This document shows, piece after piece, positions 1-9,243 of a stretch of DNA of 64,000 bases. Position 1 is the stretch's first letter. Each line of letters starts with the position of its first letter. Source of the stretch: Actinomycetes bacterium (GTDB lineage: Bacteria > Actinomycetota > Acidimicrobiia > Acidimicrobiales > Bog-793); the NCBI GenBank assembly GCA_021786195.1, contig JAJYNS010000013.1:1-64000 (forward strand). Reading direction: 5' to 3'. A program made the position numbers and the translations under genes. A model generated the notes under the pieces. That model was not told where the DNA came from. It made no database searches and saw only the letters and a list, made by a program, of their open reading frames with translations.

Positions 1-161
1 GCGCACGAGCGCTGGCCGCCGGACAGTCGCCAGCTCTCGCTACACCCGCACGCCGGGCAGGCGAAGCCCTCTCCCCAACGCAGCCAGTCGAGGTAGTCCA
101 GACACGCCAGATCGTCCGGGAACCACACCAAGAGCTGGGCGTACGTCCCTGGATAGTCCAC
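1..161 (-). CDS. IS1595-type transposase, N-terminal fragment
   Basis: This is the first 53 codons of a transposase that runs off the left edge of the window. From a GTG at 161-159 the product begins VDYPGTYAQLLVWFPDD and continues with a CLDYLDWLRW segment and a CPACG zinc-ribbon knuckle. The pattern (DYP.TYA, FPD..ACL.YL..LRW, then CPxCG) is the start of the zinc-ribbon domain of IS1595-family transposases. The DDE-type catalytic domain would lie outside the window, so whether the gene is intact cannot be told. A different minus-strand frame at 40-237 is open but has no such similarity. Confidence rests on motif memory, not on a search. Confidence 0.7.
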   Translation of the reverse strand, partial: MDYPGTYAQLLVWFPDDLACLDYLDWLRWGEGFACPACGCSESWRLSGGQRSC

Positions 162-225
162 CCCAGCCACCGGTCTCCCCGCGACCACCACATCTTGAGC
201 CTACTGTACTCAGACGGATAGCCCC
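1..225 (-). mobile_element. End of an IS1595-family insertion sequence
   Basis: The transposase start lies 27 nt from the end of the CRISPR array flank. Read on the minus strand, 225-206 (GGGGCTATCCGTCTGAGTAC) sits upstream of the transposase start and looks like an IS terminal inverted repeat, which would put the element boundary at about 225. The other end and any target duplication are outside the window, so the boundary is a guess. The element lies at the end of the array farthest from the leader. Confidence 0.45.
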
Positions 226-251
226 TTCAGTATGCAACGACTATACTGTGG

Positions 252-2319
252 GTCGCAATGGAGCCCGGTCTTATCGACCGGGATCACAGCCCGGCTGCCG
301 GCGTGTCACGGCAGGGTGACGCTGCCGCAATGGAGCCCGGTCTTATCGACCGGGATCACCGGTGACGCTGAGCCCCTGGGTGTCCTCGAACTGGTCAGCC
401 GCAATGGAGCCCGGTCTTATCGACCGGGATCACCCGCCTCCTGGGATGCCACGCACGGCGAAGCGGAGGCCGCAATGGAGCCCGGTCTTATCGACCGGGA
501 TCACCCGGACTGCTCGGCCCCGGTGAACGTCCCCGCCTGGCCGCAATGGAGCCCGGTCTTATCGACCGGGATCACGTGCCGGCGCAGCACGCGCAGGTCC
601 TCGGCAGACTCGTAGCCGCAATGGAGCCCGGTCTTATCGACCGGGATCACCGGACGTCGCGTGGTTCGCCGCCGCCCGGAAGTTCCCGCCGCAATGGAGC
701 CCGGTCTTATCGACCGGGATCACCCGTCGTCGTCGCCGTGGTGGTCGGCTGGGACCTCTAGCCGCAATGGAGCCCGGTCTTATCGACCGGGATCACCCGG
801 TCATGAGGCCGCGCTGGCGGCGGGTGTACTTGAAGCCGCAATGGAGCCCGGTCTTATCGACCGGGATCACCCGGCGAAGCATTGGCAAGGGCGTCGAGGC
901 CGACGTGGCCGCAATGGAGCCCGGTCTTATCGACCGGGATCACGTGCGAGTAGATCCGAGGTATGGAGGATCGCAATAGCCGCAATGGAGCCCGGTCTTA
1001 TCGACCGGGATCACGGCACTGGTGGGGTGATGGACGACATTGGCGGATGGCTGCCGCAATGGAGCCCGGTCTTATCGACCGGGATCACCCAGACCTCGAT
1101 CGCCAGGGACGTGGCGCGCGTGATGGCCGCAATGGAGCCCGGTCTTATCGACCGGGATCACCCCCAGGGTACACCGACGCGTTGCCGAAGCTATACGTGC
1201 CGCAATGGAGCCCGGTCTTATCGACCGGGATCACGGCCCGCGCACTGCGTGAGGCCGAGGCGCTCGCCGAGCCGCAATGGAGCCCGGTCTTATCGACCGG
1301 GATCACTCACACAAGTCGTCGACATATCATCACGCCTCCCTTTGCCGCAATGGAGCCCGGTCTTATCGACCGGGATCACTGTAGGTGGTGGATCGGGTGG
1401 CGGTTCAACAGGGTGCCGCAATGGAGCCCGGTCTTATCGACCGGGATCACACAACGGGTACGCGTCGCTGGCGATCTATGCACAGGCCGCAATGGAGCCC
1501 GGTCTTATCGACCGGGATCACACACCTGGTTGGTGAAGGTGTAGTGAAGCTGCCAGTTGCCGCAATGGAGCCCGGTCTTATCGACCGGGATCACCCCCGC
1601 GCCCTCCTACTACTCGACGACGGCCGCGCCGCCGCAATGGAGCCCGGTCTTATCGACCGGGATCACATGCAGCATGATACGTCGGCTCGACAGGCTCATG
1701 CTTGCCGCAATGGAGCCCGGTCTTATCGACCGGGATCACACGGATCCGGGCCGCGTACCTGGACGGTTTCATCGAGCCGCAATGGAGCCCGGTCTTATCG
1801 ACCGGGATCACCGCTCGCCTTCGTCGCCAACGCGAGCGACGGCGCGGCGCCGCAATGGAGCCCGGTCTTATCGACCGGGATCACCTTGCCAATCTAGCAA
1901 TCGGCGCAACAGTATTCTACACGCCGCAATGGAGCCCGGTCTTATCGACCGGGATCACCCGGCCGCCCCAGAGCGGGCGTCGCCGCGGGTGGTCGCCGCA
2001 ATGGAGCCCGGTCTTATCGACCGGGATCACCGGCCTGGCTCATGTCTCAGCCCTTCCGCCCGAGGACGCCGCAATGGAGCCCGGTCTTATCGACCGGGAT
2101 CACGAGCCACAGCTTCTGGGCCTCCTCGGCGGTCCCCTCGCCGCAATGGAGCCCGGTCTTATCGACCGGGATCACCGCTGCCAGATGGCGGTCGGCGTCA
2201 GCATCCGGGCGCCGCAATGGAGCCCGGTCTTATCGACCGGGATCACCACCATGATTCTCCGTCATCTACCTATTAGAAATCTAGCCGCAATGGAGCCCGG
2301 TCTTATCGACCGGGATCAC
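252..2319 (-). CRISPR. CRISPR array, 29 repeats and 28 spacers, subtype I-G
   Basis: Twenty-nine 36-nt repeats alternate with 28 spacers of 35-39 nt. On the plus strand each repeat begins gccgcaatgg and ends gaccgggatcac. Repeat starts are 252, 324, 398, 469, 540, 615, 688, 761, 835, 908, 979, 1053, 1126, 1199, 1271, 1344, 1415, 1486, 1559, 1631, 1704, 1776, 1849, 1923, 1995, 2068, 2140, 2211 and 2284. All appear identical except the first, which has T instead of C at its second base. Transcription is predicted leftward: the minus-strand repeat runs from GTGATCCCGG to CTCCATTGCGGC, contains a 7-bp hairpin CCCGGTC-GATAA-GACCGGG, ends in the common ATTG(N)4 type 3' handle, and starts next to the leader and cas2. 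The variant repeat then lies at the leader-distal end, as usual. Csb2 probably cuts just 3' of the hairpin. Confidence 0.97.
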
Positions 2320-2487
2320 GGCTCCGACTTTCCGGGGCCCCGGAGCTGCGAGAATATCGGCCCATGCGAGCACCGAACACATGTGCTGCCCTGTCGCTCG
2401 CGCTGTGAATTTGTCAATGTCCAAATCGGCCCCTGACCTCGGTTCGAGCACTCGCCGAGGCCACGACCACAACAGGAGCCCTCGCTC
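2320..2487 (-). promoter_or_regulatory. CRISPR leader
   Basis: These 168 nt between cas2 and the first (leader-proximal) repeat hold no gene and are richer in A+T than their surroundings. On the minus strand there is a perfect -35 hexamer TTGACA (2417-2412) inside the AT-rich stretch TTTGGACATTGACAAATTC, which also contains the inverted repeat ATTTG/CAAAT (2425-2421 and 2413-2409). I do not see a good -10 at the matching distance. The position and composition fit a leader that drives pre-crRNA synthesis and marks the spacer-insertion end. Confidence 0.7.
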
Positions 2488-2781
2488 TCACACGATCATT
2501 GCACCGCCGGTGGGAAGATCTGACCTCACACCCAGGAACTCGAAGCGTGCGGAGCTCGGTGCGTTGCCAAGATCGATCAGCACGACGCGATCTTCTCTGT
2601 TGTTGATCAACTCCGTCAGGTCCCAGCGCAACTGCGCGAGCTCTGCCCCCTCCAGGTCACAGACGAACAGCGAGTACTGGAGCGGGTACCCGTAGGATCG
2701 CATCTTCGTGTGGACACGTCTCAACCGTTTCGGATCCGCGATGTCGTACGCGGCAACATATCGACGACGACCGACCGTCAT
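2488..2781 (-). CDS. cas2: CRISPR-associated endonuclease Cas2
   Basis: A 97-residue Cas2, the small ferredoxin-fold partner of Cas1 in the spacer-integration complex. It begins MTVGRRRYVAAYDIADPKRL. The first beta strand ends in YDI with the conserved Asp13, and the SLFVCDL strand follows at about residues 37-43, as in the family; length is typical. Its ATG overlaps the cas4-cas1 stop as ATGA, so it is translationally coupled and last in the operon. The CRISPR leader follows directly. Longer reading frames upstream overlap cas1 out of frame and are not real starts. Confidence 0.95.
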   Translation of the reverse strand: MTVGRRRYVAAYDIADPKRLRRVHTKMRSYGYPLQYSLFVCDLEGAELAQLRWDLTELINNREDRVVLIDLGNAPSSARFEFLGVRSDLPTGGAMIV

Positions 2782-4472
2782 CGGGTGACGAACGGCACGT
2801 ACTCGGGCACCTCGCCAAGCAGCCATGCTGCCAGCAGGCGCGACTGCACCTCTAGCACTCTGCGGTAGCTCACCTTGTACTTGAAGACCGGGTGAGTGAC
2901 TTCGACTTCCAACCTGCGCTCGTACGCAGCAAGCACCGCCTTGCGGCCTCCCGGCGTCAGCGCCACCCCGCCACCGCGAACGATGAAGTCGGAGGCACCG
3001 ATCTCGCCGTTGTTCACGAGTTGGATCACCGTCGAATCGCCGATGAGCGGCCGGAACTCTTCCGCGAGGTCGAGCGCAAGCGCTGGGCGCCCAAAACGTG
3101 GGCGATGGTACAAACCGATGTAGGGGTCGAAGCCAACCCCGATGCACGTCGCGAGAAGATCCTTCACCAGCATCGCGTATACGAACGAGAGCAGGCAGTT
3201 CACCGCGTCGCGCGGTGGCCTTCGGTTCCTTCCGGCGAACGTGAACTGCGACCCCGGGAGTCTTGAGCCTTCGCGCAGCATCGAAGTGAACGCCCCGAAA
3301 TACGTCCTGGCGGCCGCTCCTTCTATGCCGAGCAGGCTCGCTGGGCCGGTCGCCGCCGACGCCGACGCCGCGGCAGTCGCCAACAGGTCGAGCGCCTCGG
3401 TGGGTGCAGGCTTTCCGTTCCGACGCAGAAGCGTGCGGGAGTTGCGGATCTTCCCCTCGACGAACCATCTCGGCGCCTCGCCGCCTCCCTGACCCGCAAC
3501 GGCGGACTGGCGCATGCGAAGCTGCACATGCTTGGACGGCAGGCCCTCCGCGATGCCGTTGAGCCATCCGCCGCTGCTCATGTAGACGACTGGGACCTCA
3601 CGCGCGAAGGCGTCGTGTAGCGCGCTGGTCGTCACCTCGACCCGTCCGAAGACGCAGATCTGCGACACGTCCATCGGGCGAACAGATGCGATCCGCTCGC
3701 CGGCGGCGGTGATCTCGATCCTGCCTGAGCGGCTCCGCACGAGTGCGCCAGGCTCTGTGACGTACAGCGGCCTCGCTGCGTCGGCCGTTGGGATTAGCCG
3801 CCGGGCAGGGCCCTCGCTCCGTGCCGACAGCGCATTGTGCTCGTCGGGCAAGCAGATGCCGACTAGCGAGCAGCGTGGGCATTTCGGGCTGTCCACCAAG
3901 GGGGGAGGCGGTGCGTCGCACGCCGCGATGACCCGAAGCTCGTCCAGGACCTCCATCATCCGCTCGACTAGCTGGTCGGCGAACTGCACCTCCACGCGTT
4001 CGCGACTGCCCGCGAACCAGATCGCTCCTTTGCTGCAGCGGTAGCCGTTGTCGAGCAGTATCTGTCCCTGCGCGCAGAGCTGGATCCGCTCGGGCTCCCA
4101 CGATCGCTCCTTGTTCTCTGGAGCTCTTCCCCTCTTGTAGTCAACGGGGACCACCTCGTCACCCTCGCCTTCGAGGAGGTCGATCTTGCCGACTAGCCCG
4201 AGACGTTCGGAGGAGAGCATCACCGAGCGCGCTGACCGGAGATCCTCGGTGTGCCCAGGACTGGGGAGATCGCCGGTCGGCCGGTCGACCGAGCGGTGCC
4301 GGTAGCGCCCCTCGACGGTGTCCGCATTGTCCTCGAAACGGGCTTGTACCCACTCGAGGTAGAACAGGCGAGGACAATACGCGGCCTCGTTGACCATGCG
4401 CACCGGAACGAGCTCCGGAAGATCGCCGGCGGTCGGCGGCCCGCCAGTCCCCGATTGCTCGTCAGCTTCCAT
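2778..4472 (-). CDS. cas4-cas1: CRISPR-associated Cas4-Cas1 fusion protein
   Basis: A 564-residue fusion typical of subtype I-G. Residues 1-215 are Cas4: Cys33 (YCPR), KID at 96-98, DYK at 111-113, a downstream Gln, and CPRCSLVGIC supplying Cys198, Cys201 and Cys207 for the Fe-S cluster. Residues 230-564 are Cas1, with the metal-binding trio visible as Glu384 (GIEG), His456 (LYHRPRFGR) and Asp468/Glu471 (ALDLAEEF). Cas4 trims and orients PAM-containing prespacers and Cas1 with Cas2 integrates them; direct fusion couples the two steps. The start chosen is the ATG at 4472 (MEADEQSG), which overlaps csb2 by 11 nt; a more upstream in-frame ATG at 4547 would overlap csb2 by 86 nt. Confidence 0.95.
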   Translation of the reverse strand: MEADEQSGTGGPPTAGDLPELVPVRMVNEAAYCPRLFYLEWVQARFEDNADTVEGRYRHRSVDRPTGDLPSPGHTEDLRSARSVMLSSERLGLVGKIDLLEGEGDEVVPVDYKRGRAPENKERSWEPERIQLCAQGQILLDNGYRCSKGAIWFAGSRERVEVQFADQLVERMMEVLDELRVIAACDAPPPPLVDSPKCPRCSLVGICLPDEHNALSARSEGPARRLIPTADAARPLYVTEPGALVRSRSGRIEITAAGERIASVRPMDVSQICVFGRVEVTTSALHDAFAREVPVVYMSSGGWLNGIAEGLPSKHVQLRMRQSAVAGQGGGEAPRWFVEGKIRNSRTLLRRNGKPAPTEALDLLATAAASASAATGPASLLGIEGAAARTYFGAFTSMLREGSRLPGSQFTFAGRNRRPPRDAVNCLLSFVYAMLVKDLLATCIGVGFDPYIGLYHRPRFGRPALALDLAEEFRPLIGDSTVIQLVNNGEIGASDFIVRGGGVALTPGGRKAVLAAYERRLEVEVTHPVFKYKVSYRRVLEVQSRLLAAWLLGEVPEYVPFVTR

Positions 4473-5859
4473 CGACCGGCAGGAAGAGGCCGAGGCCGAA
4501 GTGCGAGAGCGCACCGAGGGCAATGGGTCCGCGCACGGGCTCTTCAAAGCTCAGCTCGAGCCCCACCACAGGCAGGTCGGGGCCCTTGTTCGGACGCTGT
4601 CGCCGGTACGAGAGCCACCCCTCGTGCTCGGGCGCCACCTTGGTCACGCGGCACTCCTGGGGAAGGCCCCTCGCACCAAGCTCTCGCGCAACCTCCTCCG
4701 TCAGGAACTCCGCTTCCGACTGCCGCGCCTTGCGATGGCGGTAGGGGGCGAAGGGCGTCGAGCTTCGCCAAGTCCGCGCCGGGGACGATGCGCCAAGCTC
4801 CCGGAGCAGGTTCGACTCGTCCCCCAAGCTCTCCAGTGCTACTCGCACCTCCACGAAACCCAGGTCCGGATGACCCCCGAACAGGTGGCGTATCCTCGCC
4901 AGCGCTTCGACCTCGCGGGGCGTGAGCCCCGTCGGAGCCCAGATGGCGACGCTGTCGAGCAAGCGGCTCCCGGCGCGCGTGCGCGGCAGGTAGTGAGCGT
5001 GGCGATGGCCGTGAAGCGGTGTACCCGACTCGTCCTTGCCCGCCAGCGTCGGCGACGTCGTCCCGTGGCGACTGAGCGCGGCCTTTCGCGCCAGGTCTGC
5101 GACGAGCACGGTCTCCCCCACTGACGGCAGCACGGGCCCTTCTAGCGCGAGCCACGCCACCGTAGGGCGTCCAGGGGCGCGACTTCGCCTCGGAGCCGCT
5201 GTGGACGGGATCTCCCGAGAGGGCAGGGCATAGTCCACGAGACGCGAGCCTCGCGGGTAGCGCCTTCCCGAGCTGCGTATCGCCACGGTCGTCTGGGTCA
5301 GGGCATCGAGGTCCAGCGGCTCCTCGGCGACAAGGATCCTGTTCGCGGGGCGCAGGTGGTCTGAGATCTCGGCCGGCGCGGACCACGCTCGCCCACGCTC
5401 GGCTGCGGCCTCGGCCTCGGCCTCCACCAGGCGCGCCTGGCAGATGCTCTCCGCTCTGCCGAGGTACGAGAGCCGCGTGCACAAGGCCGCGAGCGCACCC
5501 CTGCGCTCCCCGGTGGTCTCGCGCTCCCAGCGCACGAGGATCGCGGCGCCGCGGTCCATCGCGACGAAGGTGTCGAACACCTTGTCCTTCCCATCTCGAA
5601 TGTCCGGGTAGTAATGACGGGTGTGCGCTTCTCCATAGCGTGGGAGCAGGAAAGACGGTGGAGTGGCGAGGTCCGCGAGCAGGCCCTCGACGACGGGCGC
5701 GCCCAGCTCTGGTAACCGCCATCTCCACGTCGCGTAGAGGGCACGCAGAAGCCGCCACGGCGAGGGAGGCCACTCGGGCGTCGCCTCGTTCACCGCCCGC
5801 CCCCATGGCGTCGCGTGGTAGCGGCCCCACGGAAAGCGCAGCTCGAGCACGATCGGCAT
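4462..5859 (-). CDS. csb2: Type I-G CRISPR protein Csb2 (Cas5/Cas6-type)
   Basis: A 465-residue protein beginning MPIVLELRFPWGRYHATPWG, then EWPPSPWRLLRALYATW, both hallmarks of the Csb2 (GSU0054) family. In subtype I-G this protein stands in for Cas5 and Cas6: one part caps the crRNA 5' handle in Cascade and a Cas6-like part cuts the pre-crRNA at the repeat hairpin. No separate cas6 is present here, in agreement. A late glycine-rich stretch (VPARE-like region around the WLSYRRQRP segment) is near the C-terminus. It starts 2 nt after the csb1 stop and overlaps cas4-cas1. Function follows the family; I cannot point to catalytic residues from sequence alone. Confidence 0.9.
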   Translation of the reverse strand: MPIVLELRFPWGRYHATPWGRAVNEATPEWPPSPWRLLRALYATWRWRLPELGAPVVEGLLADLATPPSFLLPRYGEAHTRHYYPDIRDGKDKVFDTFVAMDRGAAILVRWERETTGERRGALAALCTRLSYLGRAESICQARLVEAEAEAAAERGRAWSAPAEISDHLRPANRILVAEEPLDLDALTQTTVAIRSSGRRYPRGSRLVDYALPSREIPSTAAPRRSRAPGRPTVAWLALEGPVLPSVGETVLVADLARKAALSRHGTTSPTLAGKDESGTPLHGHRHAHYLPRTRAGSRLLDSVAIWAPTGLTPREVEALARIRHLFGGHPDLGFVEVRVALESLGDESNLLRELGASSPARTWRSSTPFAPYRHRKARQSEAEFLTEEVARELGARGLPQECRVTKVAPEHEGWLSYRRQRPNKGPDLPVVGLELSFEEPVRGPIALGALSHFGLGLFLPVDGS

Positions 5860-5861
5860 GG

Positions 5862-6857
5862 TCAGTCCTCTTCGCCGCCCTTTCGCGTCGCGCGACGGGT
5901 CGCCTGGGCCCTCGACCAGGTCACCTCAAGCACCCGCTCCTCGCCGAACAGGTCGGCGCACTCGGAGGTCAGCCGCACGAGATCCCTGGACAGCGACTCC
6001 TGGTCGGCGAGCCGAGCGTCAACCTCGCCACGGTCCTCCGGCACGAGGTCGCAGGCAGTCCGCGGCCGAAAGCCGGCATCAAGGAGCGTGCGAACCTCCC
6101 AGCGTGCGGCCGTAGCCAGCAGCTCCCGCGCCGGCGCCGGAAGCCCGTAGGAGTCGAGTTGGTAGAGGTCGAGGCAGAACGAGGCGACGATCTTGCGCGC
6201 GACGAACTCCGTCCTGTGGAAGGGCACGAAGCCGTAGCCCTCCGTCGCCGAACCGGCATCCCTGTCCCCGACGGTGTGACGGACGTCGTCACGTTTGACG
6301 CCACCCGAGATCGCCTCCTTCACGTCGTATGCCTCGACGAATGCGGTCAGCGCTCGTGCGATCTTTGGTTGACCCGGCCACACTCGCGCGGATTCGGCGA
6401 AGAATACCCCGTGCACCAGGCACATCGGATCGAGCTTGAACACCGCAGCGGCGACCTGTCGCGGAGCGATCGGCACGTCGTCCCTTAGCCCGAGACGCTC
6501 GCGGATCACTTCCTTCATGCTCGTTCCGCTGAGCTCGGCGTCCTTGATGAATGCCGATGCCAGCCGGTGTGCCTCCGTCCGGCTGGACGTGAGGTAGTCA
6601 CCATTGCCGTCGACCACCCTCACGTAGGGCAGCCCCTCGAACGGCTGAACAGGCTGCTGGCGCCCTCTGTCCCACGCCATGGCTTCCAGATGGTTGGCCA
6701 TAGACTGTGCCGACTCGACGACGAGCGCATCCTCCCACTCGTCGTCACCGACGGGCCGCGAGTACCGTGCCGCCCCTACGTCTGGAAAGCCCGTCGGCTG
6801 GAAGCGCGTCCCCGCGACCGGGCGCAGAGCCACGTCGAGAAGCTCACGTCCTGACAT
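5862..6857 (-). CDS. csb1: Type I-G CRISPR RAMP protein Csb1 (Cas7)
   Basis: A 331-residue Csb1 (GSU0053 family, Cas7 group), which forms the crRNA-binding backbone of the I-G Cascade. Diagnostic segments are the start MSGRELLDVALRPVAGTRFQ, the VVESAQSMANHLE helix near residue 47, and SSRTEAHRLASAFI. The ATG at 6857 follows a good Shine-Dalgarno run (AGGAGAG) and overlaps the csx17 stop by 14 nt. An open frame extends farther upstream but only over csx17. The C-terminus is Arg/Lys/Glu rich (RATRKGGEED). Confidence 0.9.
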   Translation of the reverse strand: MSGRELLDVALRPVAGTRFQPTGFPDVGAARYSRPVGDDEWEDALVVESAQSMANHLEAMAWDRGRQQPVQPFEGLPYVRVVDGNGDYLTSSRTEAHRLASAFIKDAELSGTSMKEVIRERLGLRDDVPIAPRQVAAAVFKLDPMCLVHGVFFAESARVWPGQPKIARALTAFVEAYDVKEAISGGVKRDDVRHTVGDRDAGSATEGYGFVPFHRTEFVARKIVASFCLDLYQLDSYGLPAPARELLATAARWEVRTLLDAGFRPRTACDLVPEDRGEVDARLADQESLSRDLVRLTSECADLFGEERVLEVTWSRAQATRRATRKGGEED

Positions 6858-9243
6858 TTCTGCTCTCCTTCTCTCGACTCCCCCAGTCCGGTGGCGCCGG
6901 ACAGGCTCGCGACAGCAAAGACAGCCGGGCCCGGCGGCCGATCGGGCACAGGAGCGCGGCGCCGAGACGGCGGGCGTCGTCCGCCTCGAGCCCTCGGGCG
7001 ACTCGCGCCTCGCTGGCAACCGGGCTAAGACCGGCTATACGCAGCCGTCGCACGGCGCCGCGAAGCACCGGACCGGCCCGTCCCGCGTCAAGCAGTGCCG
7101 GCCACGCGGCCTCGGGAACGAGATACGAGGTAGCGAGCATCCGAAGCCAAGGCGAGGACGCCTCTTCGTGGACGTCGGCAGGATCACTGTCGGCACGACG
7201 GAGTTGGGTCGGCGGCGCCTGGTCCGCGTAGAAGGGGCCGAGCACCGCAAGCGCCGGGGGGACGGACATCTCGGCTCCAGACGGGCCGTCACGGGCAGCG
7301 GACTCGTGGAGCACGCCCGACAGCGACGCAAAGCTCGAGCGCCGAAAGTCGAGCAGCAGGCAGGCTCGCAGGCTGTCCCGGAGGAGCCGCTCGTCGACCA
7401 TGCCCGCAGCAAGCGCGGACACGTCGGAAGCTGGCGCGGCAATGGAGCGCCCGAAGCGAGTCGGTAGCCCCGGTGACTCGTATGGTGCCTGCTCGCGCCC
7501 GCGGCGTCGTGCCGTCGCCAGGAGCTCGACGACACGCCGTGCATGGGCGCTGGCGAGGACGTCGAGCACGTCACGACGTTCAAGACCGAGCACCGGCGGG
7601 TTCATCACCGCCGCCTTCTCCCATCGGAGGCAGAGAAGATCGCGGAGTGACGAGCCGAAGCGGACCGGTCCGGCCTCCGATCCGTCGGATACCGCACCGT
7701 CCTCGGACACCGCGGCGTCGTTGCCGTACGTGCCGACGCTGTCGTGGCAGGACGCGAGCGCCACGGCGAGACGCAGCTCACGGGCGCTGCCAGCTCCGCC
7801 CCCGAAGAGCTCTGGCACCCAGGTGCCCGCGTGCAGCGTCGACCCTCGAGCTTGTCCCGGTTGGGCACCACCCACCGGCGTCAGCGTGCTCACGCGATCG
7901 CGCAGCGACGACCTGCCGACGGCGAGCTCCAGGTCCGCTACTGCGAGGAGCGTCTCGAGAAGGGGAGTGCCGCCGCGCGCCCCAGCCGCCCCTGCTGCCA
8001 CCACGAACATCTTCTGCTCGACCCTTCGCAGAGATCCGACGATGCCCGCGGGCAGGACATGTCCGCTCGTGAGCTTCCGGACGCCGTCGAGCCAGCTGTC
8101 CAACTCCGCGAGAAGCGGGACCGCGGGCCGGTCACGGACCGAGACGCGCCCCACCGGAGTTGCCAGGACCGACCGGCCGTTCCGGACAAGAAGCGAGTGC
8201 CGGCTGAACGCCGTGATCCCTCGGTCCACCCCGAGCGATGCAGCAGCCTCGGCGAACTCCAGCCCGGTGCGCGCATGTCGCCTTCGCCAGTCCGCACGAC
8301 CCTCTGCCATCAGCGCGCGCACCTCCTCGAGCGCCGAGGGCTGCTCCCAGATCGGCAGCCAGATCTCGCCACGAGATTCCTCTCCGGGAGCCGCCGACGC
8401 GTAGCCGGCTGCCGACTCCTCGACGGTGAAGGGCGCCGCAGCCCGCCCGGGCGTCTCGGCTCCGAGTCGCCGAGCCGTGCCACTCGCGAACAGCAGCGTC
8501 CCCTCCATCAGCAACACCCAGTCCCACGGGTTGAGCAATGCCTCAGCCGTCCCGATCGGCGCCGAGTTCGGCCCGCCAGCCGCGCCCCCGTCGAACTGGC
8601 CCGGTGATTTGCCCCGCAACGCCGGTCTTCGCTCCGTCCCCGCCAGGCTGTCTTCCAGCCAGCCCTCGATCTTGTCGCGTCGAACGACGGTGAGACCGAG
8701 CACGTCCAGCACTCGTTGGTGGAAGTTCCGCGAGAACTCCAGCCTGCCGTCGTTCCCACCCGACCCGAGCAGTGGTGGATACACAGGACCTCTGGAGGTC
8801 AGGACGACCGCCGCGTCGATCCACGCGACGCACTCCTCGGGAAGCTCGGCGCGGCACGCCCGCACCATCGCTTCCTTCGTCCATCCCTCGGACTCCTGGC
8901 GCTCGAGCAGGCGTCGGCAGACGGCGATCGCTCGACGATAGGACTCGAGCCGGTCGTCGGTCGAGGACTCGAGCACACCGAGCTCATGGGCACCTTCTGG
9001 CCCGAACCCACTGCTCGAGTTCCACGGGCTCAGGATCGGCGTGGGACGGTACCTGTCGAGGAAGAAGCGCTCGAGCTCGTCGAGAGAGAGTGCGGTGTCG
9101 AGAACGAAACCCGACGGGGCCCAGCATGCCGTTGCTCCGGGGTCGGCCTGCTCGGCGAGGAGGCGGAAGACGCCAAGCGCCTTCAGGTAGGCGCCCAACG
9201 GCTCCGGACGGCATCCGCCGAGCGTGATCGGCTGGTGGCTCAT
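6844..9243 (-). CDS. csx17: Type I-G CRISPR protein Csx17 (Cas8-type large subunit)
   Basis: A 799-residue protein starting MSHQPITLGGCRPEPLGAYLKALGVFRLL. The GC.PEPLG.YLKALGV..L start and the SPWN segment (LSPWNSSSGF, about residue 72-81) are characteristic of Csx17. In subtype I-G this subunit (also called Cas8u2 or Cas8g) is expected to recognise the PAM and recruit Cas3. Its ATG overlaps the cas3 stop as ATGA. Many Ala/Gly/Arg-rich loops (for instance GAAGARGG) look like lineage-specific drift. No enzymatic motif is visible. Confidence 0.9.
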   Translation of the reverse strand: MSHQPITLGGCRPEPLGAYLKALGVFRLLAEQADPGATACWAPSGFVLDTALSLDELERFFLDRYRPTPILSPWNSSSGFGPEGAHELGVLESSTDDRLESYRRAIAVCRRLLERQESEGWTKEAMVRACRAELPEECVAWIDAAVVLTSRGPVYPPLLGSGGNDGRLEFSRNFHQRVLDVLGLTVVRRDKIEGWLEDSLAGTERRPALRGKSPGQFDGGAAGGPNSAPIGTAEALLNPWDWVLLMEGTLLFASGTARRLGAETPGRAAAPFTVEESAAGYASAAPGEESRGEIWLPIWEQPSALEEVRALMAEGRADWRRRHARTGLEFAEAAASLGVDRGITAFSRHSLLVRNGRSVLATPVGRVSVRDRPAVPLLAELDSWLDGVRKLTSGHVLPAGIVGSLRRVEQKMFVVAAGAAGARGGTPLLETLLAVADLELAVGRSSLRDRVSTLTPVGGAQPGQARGSTLHAGTWVPELFGGGAGSARELRLAVALASCHDSVGTYGNDAAVSEDGAVSDGSEAGPVRFGSSLRDLLCLRWEKAAVMNPPVLGLERRDVLDVLASAHARRVVELLATARRRGREQAPYESPGLPTRFGRSIAAPASDVSALAAGMVDERLLRDSLRACLLLDFRRSSFASLSGVLHESAARDGPSGAEMSVPPALAVLGPFYADQAPPTQLRRADSDPADVHEEASSPWLRMLATSYLVPEAAWPALLDAGRAGPVLRGAVRRLRIAGLSPVASEARVARGLEADDARRLGAALLCPIGRRARLSLLSRACPAPPDWGSREKESRNVRT

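Noticed and set aside
40-237. A 65-codon minus-strand frame at the left edge.
   Set aside because: The adjacent frame encodes the IS1595-type transposase start; this one is Arg/Gly-rich without similarity.
232-2436. Several plus-strand reading frames of 70-290 codons with repeated MEPGLIDRDH or NGARSYRPGS units.
   Set aside because: They are translations of the CRISPR repeat, which has no stop in these frames; spacers vary and there are no ribosome binding sites.
2320-2487. An accessory gene between cas2 and the array.
   Set aside because: No frame with a start, ribosome binding site and coding composition; it fits a leader.
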